From positions 234,310,376 to 234,374,375 of the forward strand of contig CM054062.1 of the NCBI GenBank assembly GCA_028641055.1: 64,000 nucleotides of DNA, in the 5' to 3' direction. Both the position numbers and the translations under genes were made by a program. The stretch is from Alopecurus myosuroides. Its lineage: Eukaryota > Streptophyta > Magnoliopsida > Poales > Poaceae. Within the stretch, counting starts at the first letter, position 1. The number at the start of each line of letters is the position of its first letter. Below are positions 9,993 through 21,178 of the stretch, one piece after another. The notes below the pieces were generated by a model. The model made no database searches and was not told the origin of the DNA. It saw nothing but the letters and a program-made list of their open reading frames with translations.

Positions 9993-12199
9993 TTTGTCGC
10001 ACCCGGACTTCTAAGGGATACTCGCCGTTCCGTTGAACAGTAGTAAATTGGATTACGGGGCTTACCGGCACCCTCGTCCTCTTACGAGTAGGCCAACACA
10101 CGTAGGTGTGACAACCAACCCCTATCTGTTCAGCGTCGACGTAAACTATCCCATAGAAATCAGGATACTTCCATTGACGTACTTCAAAACATACACACAT
10201 GGTACGTCAACGGCATTGGAACAAGTGATATCGCAACAGATCTCTACGACACAAAAGATTGAAATAAGTTGCAAATAGCTCTCATTAGAGCAGAGATAGC
10301 AAATACAATCATCCAGAGGACACATGTCCCAACATTTCATCATTACATCACAGCGGAAGCATTCCAAATGTCTGAGTACAGACAAGAACCAAATAGGCCT
10401 AAGAGGCCGGAAAAGAAAAGACGGAGCCCATCCACGAAGTCTCGGATCCTGCCCGGGTCCGCTATCTACTCGTCAGCAGTCTCGTCAAACTCCACGTAGT
10501 AGCCACCATGTAGATCCTCGGAAACGTAGGTCTGCGGAAACCACAGCCCCAAAGGGGTCAGTACATAAACGTACTGGCAAGCAAGACTCACAGTTCACCA
10601 AAGTGTAACCCGTCAACACCAAGCACCGATGCTTTGGGTTCAACGGAAGAAATGGGATATAAAAGATGCTGCAACTGGCTGCTCTAACCAACTACAGAGA
10701 ACTACGACTTCCAACTAACAGAAAGGGGATAAGATCGAGTATTGTAACCAACTGAAAGATAACTTCAAACAAACCCATCCTGGATCTCGCCCCTTATCCG
10801 AAGAAGCAGTCCGAGGATAACTCACACAGTTGAATTAATGATGGTTCATATTATTGTGTCAATAATCCTATTACTAGTCAAGTTGTGAATCATTGGGTGT
10901 GAGATTGTGGATCATTAGGTTTAAGTTGTCCTGAGTACTTGTTAGCCAGTACTTTCACCAAGTAGTCCATAACCGCGGAAAACACGGCTTCTCGAGAAGA
11001 TTTATCCCTGCAGGGTTGCACCAATTTGGCCGTACACGCATGAATAACCCGCCAGATGGAAAGGCCCTTCCACCAAGCGGGGCACTCAACTCAACTCAAC
11101 TCTTCTTCGCATCAAGCCCAAAGCACCTTGGGCGCACGGCTAATCGAGCCCAGAAGAAAATGGACCCTCATAGCACTCTAAGAACGTGTCCCCCTATATG
11201 CCGACTACGAAAGTTCCACCCGGGTACCAAGGGCTCGCAAGATCATGCATGCAGCAAATGGAAAACCCGAACTAAATGAGGCGATTTGGACGAGATGCGA
11301 ATCGAATCAAATTGAGGGGGGCGCCCATACTCGCTTCCCACATGCGGGTAGTGCGCTCATCATGGATCAGTAGACAAGACCCTTTTCCTATTAGGGTCGA
11401 CACTAGCAGGCCTCAAAACCACAAAGGGCCTCCTGCCGGTGCCTTATCATCAAATTATTATTTAACAATAACATTAGCATGATTGATTGATTAAACATCG
11501 AGCCCCCAGAACATAATGGAATATAGTAACAGAAAGTAACGGGTAACAGACTCGAGCAAAACAACCTAAGCATGCTAGTAAGACACGGGCTCAAACAAAA
11601 GGTTATAGGTATGGAGGTGAGGCAATATCAGGGTTAAAGGATACATGTGATAGGTTCGTAACATAAGCAACTAATCATATGGCTAGCAGAAATAGACAAC
11701 GGAAAGTATCGGTAACCAATGTTGAAAGGAACACAGTGGTTCATGTGAGTGATAACTTTCCTGCAAACCCAGTAGCCTGGTACTGAGCTAAATCCTTAGA
11801 AGGGGTGTCGTAAGTATCGTCGGTCTCAACGTCGTCGTATATCCGGGAAGAAGCAAACAAACAATGCAGAAAGATAAACAATCAATAACATGGCATAGTG
11901 CACAAACATGGGATGATGCATGACCATTTAATTGATGCATCAAAATAAACTAGTTGACAAGATAGCAACATGATTAAATGGACCCACATGCAATTTGGGA
12001 TTGCATATGGAAAGCCCATGAATTTTGGTTGAATTAATTGTTTTACAACTAAGCAACATGTGAAAGTGGATTAGCATGACGCATGGATGAGGAAAACAGA
12101 AAGATAACAACAATAGAATCAAATGGAAATAAGGTTTAACAAGTTTGGAAATTCATTCATTAAGTTAGGAAATTTTGGTTCCTTAAAGGTGTCACACAA

Positions 12200-12980
12200 G
12201 CATTTGTTGTTTTCACCACTTTTAATTGTTCAAAATAGATAACAAAGTTTATATTTGAAAAGAACACAATATTTTAGTTGGAATACATGTTTCACTTGTT
12301 GAAAAAGGATTTCAAATAAATTATTTATGAATTAAACAAGTTTAAGCAAGAATTAAATGAATTTAATTCAAACATGAACTTATTTGAATTTTTTATTTGT
12401 GCAAAACATTAAGTGAGGTTCATATTTGAAAAGGTTATGCTTTTATGGTTTGAAAACATATTTTATATGTCCCAAAGAATTTGTTTTGATCAAGTTATAA
12501 ATTTAGCAATATTAAATGAATTAAACAGGGTTTAAATTATTTAACCAATTTTAATTATTCAAAACATGAAACAAATTTTATATTTGAAAAGGTGGCTTAA
12601 TTTTGCATGGAAAACATATTTCATTAGTGGAAATTGGATTTAAAATGAGCAAGTTATTATTTTGGCAATTTTAAATGCAATAATTAAGAAACAATTGTTT
12701 TCAGCAATTTAAATTATTCAAAACAGCAAACAAAATTTATATTTGGAAAGTACATGAAAAATGGATTGGAAAACATATTAAGTTTGTTGGATTTGGAATT
12801 TTTATGAACAAGTTATGATTTTTGCAAGTTTAAGTGAATTTAACAAGAATTCAAATGTTTCACCAATTTAAAATATTCAAAACAGTAAAAAAAAATTATA
12901 TTTGGATAGAACATTTAATTTGGTATTTAAAACATATTAAAAATGTTGGATTTGGAGTTAAAATGATTTTCTTATGCAAT
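12200..12980. repeat. Degenerate tandem repeats inside the LTR
   Basis: About five diverged units of roughly 120-150 bp carry, in order, a caattt-aa-attattcaaaa core, then aacaaa-tttatatttg-aa, then an aaaacatattt tract. Examples start near 12220, 12390, 12550, 12705 and 12865. The AT-rich repeats have no open frame. A similar but poorer series follows the GC island at 14100-14700. Confidence 0.55.
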
Positions 12981-13154
12981 TTACAAGATTTAGTGTAATT
13001 CTGCCATTTTTAATTCATTAGGGACTTAGGAAAATTAACAGGGACTTGGAAATAATTTTTACAGGGCTAGAAAAATAAGGGCAGGGACCTGGGTGTGATT
13101 TCCTGTAAGATTCTGGGCCAAAACATTGCAAAATAAAAGGTGGTTTTATTCTGT

Positions 13155-13222
13155 GGGAGGGGGGATTCGATCCCCCCACCTCCTGGCTGCGCAGAGGGAC
13201 AGGAACCAGTGGGCTAGGCGCT
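13155..13222 (-). other. tRNA-like segment with A-box and B-box motifs
   Basis: On the minus strand TAGCCCACTGG (13216-13206) resembles the RNA polymerase III A box (TRGYNNARNGG). GGATCGAATCC (13173-13163) resembles the B box (GGTTCRANNCC). They are 32 bases apart, as in tRNA genes. The B box sits in a possible T-arm, GGGGGGATCGAATCCCCCC. No complete acceptor stem or clear anticodon arm is visible, so it is tRNA-like or SINE-head-like rather than a tRNA gene. Confidence 0.4.
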
Positions 13223-13224
13223 GT

Positions 13225-13990
13225 GTGTTGACGGGGAAGGGGCCTCGGGGGGTATAAGCTGGTGGTGCGGGCTGTTTCTGAAATTGCACGTAACTGAACC
13301 TGTACTGGTACTGCATCTCGACAGATAGATGGCCGCCGGTGGTTGCTGATCGCCGGAGGGCGCTGGGGCGTGGGGCTGCTGCGAGGGGGCGGGGTGCCGT
13401 GGGGAAGTAGCGGAGAGGGAGGAAGGTGGGTCGAGGTGGGGTTCTCACCTCGATCGCTCGACGCAGGAGGAGGGATCGGTGCAGGTTCTGACGGCGACAG
13501 ACAGAGGGCGATGGTGGAGGAAACGTCGACGGCGGCGGGGCTACGTCGCCTCCCCGGCCTGGCCGAGGGCATGGAGGCGCGGAGGACGTCCCCCCGGTTC
13601 CATTCCCGGGCAAGGATGGCGCCGGCGGGGGCTAGGGCGACGGCGGCGAGCCAGCACATCCACGGCCACCACAGCTCCTATGCGGTTCAGAAATTCAGAA
13701 GAAAGCAGAGGGTTTTGGAGAGGAGATCGAGGGGAGAGGCAGGATGGCGGCGCTGTGGAGGAGGCTAGGGTTAGGTAGGGCTCGGGGGGGGGGGGGTAGG
13801 ATAGTTTTATGGGGGAGAGGAACTTGTACGGCATGCCATCGGAGAGGTGAGGAAGCGATCGGGTGGAGGAGATGCTGTCGTACGAAGATGACGTAGGGGG
13901 GGGAGGAAGACGACAACAGAAGGTGGGCTGTGGGCTGCGTTTCTCCCCCCTCTGAACCGTTTTGCTTTTTATTATTTTTGGCTTTCTGTT
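13225..13990. other. GC-rich island in the LTR, ORFs on both strands
   Basis: Open frames of 99-213 codons run on both strands here (for example 13018-13659 minus and 13343-13768 plus). Their products are Pro/Arg/Ser- or Gly/Arg-rich without any recognisable domain. This is what GC-rich LTR sequence gives by chance, so I do not call a gene. A G-run occurs at 13786-13796. Confidence 0.5.
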
Positions 13991-15030
13991 TTTTTTGTGT
14001 GTGTAGCAATTAGAAAATGGAAGCAAAAGATAGGTTTTTGATTTGATAAAAATTTGGAAAAAATCATGTGGGTTTGTTATTCCAACATCTACCACTTGGC
14101 CACTTAAGTTTTTGAAATTCAAATTTATTTGTTGTTTTTGCACATTGGTTTGAATTGGAATAATTTGCAAATTAATTGATTAATATTTGAAAACAACAAG
14201 TTTAATAGGGTGAACCCTATTATTAATTGGATTAAAATATTAGAATGGTTTGGTAGTTTTCATGACTTGGAATTTGGTGCTGTTTGAATTTGCAGGGTAT
14301 TTGATTGAATTTTATGATTAATTGGTTAATGAGACAATATTTTAAAATAGGGTGATCAAATGAGTTTATTTGGAAACAAATGAGCACATTTGTTTTGGTG
14401 TTTTTCACAATTTGAAAATGGTGCTGTTTGTACTTTAAATCAAATTTGGATGAATTTTTATTATTAAGTGCATTATAGAAAACAAGATTTTAACTAGGGT
14501 GCACATTAGTGTTTAAATGGAACAAAAAGATTGGAATTGTTTGAATGCAAATTATATTAAGTGGATTATTAAATGACAAATAAGAGTTGAGCTTATTATT
14601 ATTTCATGGAAACAATTGGAAGTGTTAATTGAACCATTTTATTTGGAGAGTTTTGTTTTGCAATTTTCATAACTTTCAACATGGTTGCTGTTTGGAAGAG
14701 TATCATAATTGAATTTGAAAAGGGTTTGATATTAAATGAATTTTTTATAGAAACAAAACAATAGTTTTGGAATCACACTTTAATGGAAACAAACAATTAT
14801 TTTATTTTGAAATATCATTTTAGAAATTGTAACATCACAAGGATGAAACAAAAGGTTTGAATTTTGGTTTGAAATTCAAATAGAAAACAAAGGAAAACAA
14901 ATGAAAACAGTTGGAAAACAAAAGGAAAACAAGCAAAACAATTGCAACCAACATGATGCCATGATGCAAAACATAAAATAACAGAGAGCAAAACATTCTA
15001 ATGGCTATTTTTCAGACTTGGGATGTTACA

Positions 15031-16075
15031 GTCCTCCACCTCGAGCTGCATGTCTGGGCGGCTCAATGAGCAGATCCGTTTTCCGCCCCTACGTCTATCT
15101 TCTGCTCACTAGACCGGCTAGCGGCCGTGCTCTGCGTCCTGGCCTCTCATCCACCTATCTCGACGACTTCCTAGCGCGCCTATGGTCGATGCCGTTACGT
15201 GCAATAGCAAAAACAACGATGGAATTAAGCAAAATCGAAAACAGCGGGGACACAAAATTTTAATATCGAAAACCCTTCCAACAAGAAAGAGAAAAAACCA
15301 CGGGCGCCAGCCATCGATAATTTACTATTTCAGGTGAGGTTACAAAACGCGCCGGGATTTACAATGTGTGGATTATCTCGAACGACGGCTTACACGAGAT
15401 ATATAATGACGGTCCTGACCTAACTAGGACGGCAAGGGTGAAACCAACTCCAACTCGGTAACAACTCGTACCGTACCGCGGGGGCTGTCCCCAACCCGCG
15501 CACCCCTCCGTGCGGGCCACATTGGCAGGGCAACGTGATGGGAAACTTCGGCCTCCGCTACGCTTCGTCCCTAAGCCTCCGGTGACGGGGCTCCCTCCGC
15601 TCCGTCCGAAGTTTCCTTTATCTTTATATAAATTTGGATCACCACAAAATGACACTCCACCTTGAGACAAATTCCTTCATGTAGCATAAATGAAACCTTC
15701 ACCCTGAAACAAACAAAGAAAACACCTCCGGCGTCAAATAGCCTCTTGGACTAAACAGTGATACCAATTAAGCTTGAACAAAACTCAAACTTAGTAACAT
15801 GAACTGGTTTTGTCATCATATCAGCAGCATTATCGTGGGTACTAATCTTGCATACTTTCAGCTTACCTTGTGCAACAACATCACGAACATAATGGTACTC
15901 GACACTCAATGTGTTTTGTTCTCTCATGAAACATTTGATCCTTAGTAAGGTGAATAGCACTCTGACTGTCACAAAACAGGTTAATACAAGTATAATCTCC
16001 ACAAAGCTCAGCAAACAAATTTTTTGGCATAAGAGACCACCTCAAAAAACGTTTTGACAGAAAGAACCACCTAGA
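15031..16075 (-). mobile_element. Ty1/copia element, 3' end only
   Basis: Read on the minus strand this is the end of a copia polyprotein (RNase H, about 16060-15757), a short 3' UTR with a CTCAAGGTGGAG purine tract, and the start of the 3' LTR at 15654 (TGTCATTTTG). A TATA-like TATATAAA lies at 15624-15631 in the LTR. The LTR is cut at 15030 by the 5.0-kb LTR and the polyprotein is cut near 16060 by the MULE-like segment, so only about 1 kb survives. Confidence 0.78.
15757..16060 (-). pseudogene. Copia RNase H C-terminus, frameshifted
   Basis: One frame gives [20 protein letters not shown], then [18 protein letters not shown]. After a frame break near 15900 another frame gives [20 protein letters not shown], then HDNAADMMTKPV and KFEFCSSLIGI before a stop. 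This is the classic end of a plant copia polyprotein, where DSQSA and the ADMMTKP motif belong to the RNase H domain. The N-terminal part, including the SxxEAEY motif, is missing or unreadable. It is non-functional. Confidence 0.82.
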
Positions 16076-16093
16076 GTGCAATTAGCAAATCTA

Positions 16094-16140
16094 CCGTGGC
16101 GGCAGGCTAGCCAGCCGACACGTGGCACATGCCGCCACGG
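16094..16140. repeat. GC-rich inverted repeat (hairpin) near the MULE left end
   Basis: CCGTGGCGGCA (16094-16104) is the perfect inverse of TGCCGCCACGG (16130-16140), with the palindrome ggctagcc in the loop. It lies near the supposed left end of the MULE segment and may be part of its terminal inverted repeat. Confidence 0.55.
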
Positions 16141-16659
16141 TCGGAGGCGGCACGTTGCAAGGAACGGAATATCGAGAACGGGCAGCACCCTGCCGCCACC
16201 GAGGCAGGCGGCACACGCTCTGCGCGCGTCCGTCGTGAACCCTGGACAGCTGACAGCCCTCGTCGCGCGTGGCCAGCCGACAGGTGCCACTGTTCTGTGG
16301 AGGACAAGGCACACCGGTTTTAAGAGGAAGAAAAGCGACGAAGGCGCTGATTTTGAGGCAGCCCGTGATCTTTCGGTGAGGACAACGCGCACTAATTTTT
16401 AGGCGCCCACAGGTGAGATTCTTTCGTGCGTTTGCGCTCTGCAAGCGCTGGTGATCATTCCGAGGAGCAGGCAGCATTTTCTTTCCGACAAACGGCGCTG
16501 ATTGCGAGGAGCGATTCTCTATGCGCACAGTTCCTTAATTGCCCAAACTTCCACGCATACAGTACGGTAATTGCACATATTCTCACGCAGCAGACAAACT
16601 TCGCTGATTTCCAGGCCGCACTAAACTTCTCGGTGCACGCACTCACCGTGTCGAATCTT

Positions 16660-16670
16660 GCCTATTTATA
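16660..16670 (+). promoter_or_regulatory. TATA box candidate for the MULE transposase gene
   Basis: The sequence ctatttatatg lies about 1.1 kb before the ATG at 17767, followed by a pyrimidine-rich leader (tctctcactg, cttcctctctcac) as in plant transcription starts. A leader intron could run from a gtacatg donor near 16912 to an ag acceptor near 17760. Confidence 0.45.
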
Positions 16671-17179
16671 TGCAGCTGCTCTCTCACTGCATTCATACTT
16701 CCTCTCTCACACCAGCTCTCTCACATCAGCTGCTGCTCTCTCGCTCTTTGAGGCACGCATACTGCTGCTCTCTTTCACTCTCTTATGCTACCGCTCTCTC
16801 GATCACACCAGCTCGTGTGTGTGCAAGGCAGTAAGAATGGGAGAAGAGAGTGAAGACCTGCTCTTCTCAAACATTTGTTCACGATCTTTGAACTAAGAGG
16901 TTCAACAACAAGGTACATGATTTAGAGTGCGTTTACTTATTTTGGAATGCACTTATAATTACAATATTTAGAATGTAAAAATTAGTGTAAATTAGTTTGT
17001 TTTATAGCTCGTAGGTAGCCATGTTGTTGTAATTGTTGTTGGAATCTAGGTGACGTAGATATAGATGTTATAGTGCTAGCTCTATCTAGCTGTGGTATGA
17101 TGTTGTTCGCGCTATCTGTAAGTTGTAATTACTATAGTCGGTTATTGTTTTCAAATGTGTATACACGCATTAGGTAACC

Positions 17180-17740
17180 GCAAATATTTATGGATATCGT
17201 ATTTGCATGGGAGACGCGAGGCGGCTAGAAAATAATCTCAATCTGGGCAGCTATATTTAAAATGTGATAATGAAAAAATTGCATGCAATATAAAATTTAG
17301 TAAGTACATTTGTACAAAACAATTAAGCGAAGATGTTACTAATTTTGTTCGCCCTAACATTAAGTCATAATTATTACGGTCAGTTATGGATTGCATGGGA
17401 AATAATTACGAATGTGTATACTCCCATTACTAACCGGAAATATTTATGGATTGCATGGGAGCCGTGACGAAGCTAGAAAATAATCTCAGCAGGTCACCTA
17501 TATTAAAAATGTGATAATAAAATAAATGCACATGCAATATAAAATTTAATAAGTAAACTGTACAAAATAATTATGATGAGAGTATTTATGGATATGGAAA
17601 TAAAATAAATGCACATGCAATATAAAATTTAATAAGTAAAACTGTAAAAATGTGACGAAGCTACACTATAATTTTAGTCGGGTCAGCTATATTAAAAATG
17701 TGATAATGAAATAATTGAATGCAATATTAATTTTATTCTT
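17180..17740 (+). repeat. Degenerate direct repeats in the leader intron
   Basis: The block agctagaaaataatctca, then tcagctatatt-aaaatgtgataat, then gcatgcaatataaaattta recurs about three to four times (near 17223, 17470, 17580 and 17655) with substitutions and deletions. The stretch has no open frame and lies between the probable leader exon and the transposase ATG. Confidence 0.55.
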
Positions 17741-17766
17741 CTAAATATGGTTGTTCGGTAGGTACG

Positions 17767-19383
17767 ATGGAAATATTGAAAGTGTTCTATGGGGAAATGG
17801 CACGCGACGATATATCTGGTGTCGACGTGTCAAACTGTGACTCGTTAAGTATAGTAGTTAAAGACATGGTCAATAAAGAATTTGGGGATGTCCGAAAACG
17901 CATCCGCGGATACTTTAAGCATGAGCATGGAAACACGATGAGGGTTGAGGCCTTCATCGTGGAACAGGGGTATGACAGGGTTCCCCGCTGGGGTCTAAAG
18001 GAGGTGAAATCGGAAGGGAACTGGAGGACGAACATGAGCTTCGCAACCAGAGCTGGTTTGGCCATGTATGGAGAGCCGATGGTGTATGTCCATTTTTTTC
18101 CTCGCGGTGATGGTGTCGGATGTAGTAGCAGCGCTGCTGAGGTCGAGCTGGCCATGACCACATTCGCTAGCACCGGCCATCAGAGGCAACATGCGGCCAT
18201 AATGTGTCCGAGGGTGTCCTTAACCCAGGATATTGGTCTACTGTTGACATCAGCGAACATGTGGCGGGTCTGCCGGAGGCGCTGGACCATGATGATGATG
18301 GACTTTATTCGTTGTCATCATCCTCAGATGAAGAAGGGCCTGGTCCTTCTCGGAGGGCGGTTGCAGCACCGCTGGAGCATCAGTTTTTGACGACAATGAC
18401 CATGAACAATGAATTTCACTCGGGTCTGGGCCTGGGAGAGGACAGTTTGCAGGAAGGGCATACTTTTCCAGACAAGGTCTCTGCTGACATGGCAATCAAG
18501 AGGTATGGACTGGGCATATCTCGCCAACATAAAGTGAATCAGTCTGACCGAACTGTGTTGAAGGTCGTATGCATCTTTTTGGCTGATGGTTGCAAGGGAA
18601 GGGTGATCGCTCACCAGAGCCCTAGGGTATGTCAGCCCTGGCATATCTCAAAAATAGTACCCCATAGCTGCGAGCTAGTAGGGACTATTGCGGAGCACCG
18701 CAATGTCACCGCTAAATATGTGGGAGAAATCATGTTAGCGGCGGTGACAACAGATATAAATATGGGTATTAAGACGCTGCAAACAACTGCGGCTGATCTG
18801 ATTGGCTTTCCCGTCAGCTATAGTAAGGCTAGACGAGCCAAAGAGGCCATTTTTTCAGAAATTGTATGGCACTTATGAGGAGGCCTATGACTGGGTCCCC
18901 AAACTGTTACGGCAGATAGCAGATGTCAACCCTGGGACTCAAATATTCATGAAAACTCGTGGACACCCAACGAAGGAGAATTCAATTATCATTGATCGTA
19001 TATTCTGGGTATTCCCCCAGACTATACAAGCATTCCGTCATTGTCGTCCGGTACTATCAATTGATGGGACCTTTCTCACTGGAAATTACAAGGGGACACT
19101 CCTGGTGGCAATCGCAGCAGATGCAAATAACCAGCTCCTTCCTATTGCATATGCTTTGGTAGAGAGCGAGAACAGAGATAGCTGGTTGTGGTTCCTGAGT
19201 TGCGTCAAGATGGTATTCGTGCAAGATCGTGCCGATGTTTGCATCGTCTCTGATCGAAACACGGGCCTATTGAGCGCGCTCGATGCAATCAAGCAGTCAA
19301 CGGACCCTACCTGGGGGTGGCCCGATCTAGAAACAAGATGGTGTATGCGACTTTTGGCCGCTAATTTTTACTCTTACACATAG
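17767..19383 (+). pseudogene. MULE (MuDR-type) transposase, frameshifted and truncated
   Basis: This would be the DDE transposase that cuts and moves Mutator-like elements. The N-terminal part (17767 to about 18190) is an open frame of uncertain homology. After a shift an acidic Ser-rich linker (SSSSDEEG near 18310) leads into a MuDR DNA-binding-type domain (GHTFPDKVSADMAIKRYGL near 18459, and IVPHSCEL near 18654). A second shift at the T6 run 18851-18856 joins it to the MULE domain: YGTYEEAYDWVPKLL near 18863, LSIDGTFLTGNYKG near 19047 with the first catalytic Asp, and VSDRNTGLLSAL near 19249 with the second. It ends at RWCMRLLAANFY and a stop, where family members continue for some hundreds of residues, so the third acidic residue and the SWIM zinc finger are gone. 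Non-functional. Confidence 0.85.
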
Positions 19384-20050
19384 TTTTGAACCTGGCTAGA
19401 CTTCTCGGTGTAAAGTCATCGTGAGTGTTCTCATCGACAACTGGCTTCGATGCGCCACCACTCTTCCCCTTCGATGCGGAAGCACTCTCCCCCTTTGATG
19501 CGCTAGCACTCTTCCCCTTTGATGTCCGCCCACTATTCCTCATTGATGCGGCACCACTCTTCCTCTCCGATATTGTCCTCAAGATCCACTCAGCGCGGAA
19601 GTTGGACTCAGGAAACCCGCTAGGACATGGCCCAAACAGTATGCTCATCCAGCCATAGTGCTTAATCATTTTGTTCAGAAACTCTGCGTCCGCTGACCAG
19701 TGCTGCATATTGAGAATAAAAGACAAACAAAAATTAGAACGATAAAAATTAATTTGAAGATTATGTAAACTCGTAAATCAATTACCCCAACGTGAAGTGC
19801 ATAAGCCTCGGGAGAAAATTGTATCTGATCGCTAGTAGTTGAGATAGATAAGCCCCGAAGCCCCGACACAATCCTTTTTAGCTCAACTAATATGGACCAT
19901 TTATGACGCCACCTCAATAGTTCGTCCCTAATTTCATCGGGGGATCTAGGCGGGAGCTCATATCTGGCTAAATTCCCCCCCCAGAGCAACTGCGTGGTGC
20001 CACTCACTCATTAGTTCCGTAAAACTAACTGCCGCTCTACCCTCCCTCCT
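19364..20050 (-). pseudogene. Convergent spliced gene in the MULE segment, unknown function
   Basis: Two minus-strand blocks are joined by a clean intron. The upstream block has ELMSEWHHAVAL, a frame break near a C-run at 19975-19983, then ARYELPPRSPDEIRDELL, and ends with SPEAYALHVG. A gtaattg donor lies near 19783 and an atatgcag acceptor near 19707. The downstream block begins HWSADAEFLNKMIKHYGW and contains FGPCPSGFPESNFRAEWILR. The C-terminus is a Ser/Lys-rich tail with SASKGKS/SASKGES repeats, ending ...FKTMCKSKN at the stop near 19364. I do not recognise the family. It could be an accessory ORF of the MULE or a captured host fragment. The transposase frame and this gene overlap tail to tail by about 20 bases. 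Confidence 0.45.
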
Positions 20051-20108
20051 ATTCGCGCAAGAACCTTTTGACGCATGATATAGAATACACCATGAGCTAT
20101 ATGGGTCG

Positions 20109-21160
20109 TGATGCGGAGGGGTTAGCTCCTAGTTGGCCCGATCTTCGCGAATCGACAAAGAACGACAAGAATGCACGAAGAACACAAGATGGGGAATCGA
20201 GGGGGAAATGCGGGGAAACAGAGGGGAGATAAATAGCGCGAACCGAAGGACCCCAAATATCCCGTCAACTAAACCCCGGGGGCCACCTACGGGACAATCG
20301 ATCCAACTGAACTCACCTTGATTCAAACCGCTTCACACCCGTATCCGGTCCACTACGCCAATAGAACCTCAAGGATTTACGAGAGGAAGATTGGACAACT
20401 CTTAACTGAATCCCGAGGGTAAAGGATAAGTAGTTGTGTGAATCTTGATACGATCCTAGACGAAGTCGTAGGAGTAGCCTTGATACGGTCCTAGGTACAC
20501 ACCATAGGAGTGGTCCTCAAAGAGGGATACAAGAGCAAAGCTCAATGTTCTAATTTTAACTCTAACCCTAGATCTGAGATTGGGGAGTCTATTTATAGTA
20601 TAGTACCAAGGGGTAGGTGGGAGGAGGAGATACAAGGGTCAAGGACCGAAAGTTGGCACGCAGGCCGCGCAGGAGCGGAGGCTCCGGTGGTTTCACCAGA
20701 GGTACCGGTGGTTCAGCCGGAGGCTCCGGTGGGGTTCCGGTGGGGCTTTTGGGTCGGACCACCGGAGGCTCCAGTGTTGGTTCCGGTGGGAGCTCCGCTC
20801 TTATCGCACAAAAGGGGGTTTGGGCGGAGGCGGCACCAGAGGCTCCGCTGCCTGGAGCAGGGCGGAGGCTCCGGTGCTTTCACCGGAGGCTCCGCCGCCT
20901 GGGGCTTCTTGCCTTCGTCTTCTTGCGCTGGTCCTTCTCGGTCACCTTCCGCGGCTTCTTGGGCAACTTCTTGAGCATCGTTTTGGGGGTCCATGGTGGG
21001 GTCAAACCTGAGCACACAAAGGGCATTTCCATGAGGTAGCGCACCATTCGCCAAGTCACCGAAAGCATGTAGCGAGAGGAGTGAGTTCACCTTGTCATGT
21101 ATGGCCTTTGCTCGTGATCTTTTCATTGGTGCACTTGGTGGAATTGGGTGGGCTGCATCA
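20109..21160 (-). repeat. 3' LTR of the gypsy element
   Basis: 1052 bp with the palindromic ends TGATGC...GCATCA. It contains a GC-rich minisatellite-like stretch (about 20680-20900) built on the ggaggctccggtgg motif, which opens false ORFs on both strands. A C-run follows it (21163 onward), which is the element's polypurine tract on the minus strand. Confidence 0.85.
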
Positions 21161-21178
21161 TCTCCCCCCCCCCCTTGA
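21161..21178 (-). other. Polypurine tract of the gypsy element
   Basis: On the minus strand a long G-run (AAGGGG... ending GGAGA) lies immediately before the 3' LTR at 21160. This is the primer site for plus-strand DNA synthesis in LTR retroelements. Its homopolymer length is unusual and may be slippage-expanded. Confidence 0.75.

Larger units (their letters stand above)
9995..15030 (-). repeat. 5.0-kb LTR of a gypsy- or LARD-type element
   Basis: On the minus strand it begins TGTAACATCCC (15030) and ends CCGGGTGCGACA (9995), with TG/CA ends and a tRNA-Met PBS two bases beyond. At 5036 bp it is very long for an LTR, in the range of large-retrotransposon derivatives (LARDs). Its interior runs from a moderately AT-rich portion through degenerate AT-rich repeats (12200-12980) and a GC-rich island (13140-13920) to another AT-rich stretch (13960-15000). 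No partner LTR or polyprotein is present nearby. It lies against a copia element at 15031. Confidence 0.78.
16076..20108. mobile_element. Mutator-like (MULE) segment, internally deleted
   Basis: The segment contains a promoter-like region, a 5' UTR intron, a MuDR-type transposase gene remnant (plus strand, 17767-19383) and a convergent spliced gene (minus strand, to about 20050). The left boundary is inferred from the end of copia similarity near 16060-16078. The right end is not in the window because the gypsy element begins at 20109. The transposase reading frame stops where the convergent gene's C-terminus begins, so a deletion has fused two parts of the element. Confidence 0.6.

Noticed and set aside
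13018..14170. Minus-strand ORFs of 213 and 209 codons and plus-strand ORF of 141 codons
   Set aside because: They are produced by the GC island of the LTR. Pro/Ser/Arg-rich, without motifs, and mutually overlapping on both strands.
20510..21126. ORFs of 137-154 codons in the gypsy 3' LTR
   Set aside because: They read through the ggaggctccggtgg minisatellite. The equivalent part of the other LTR has shifted frames, so there is no conserved product.
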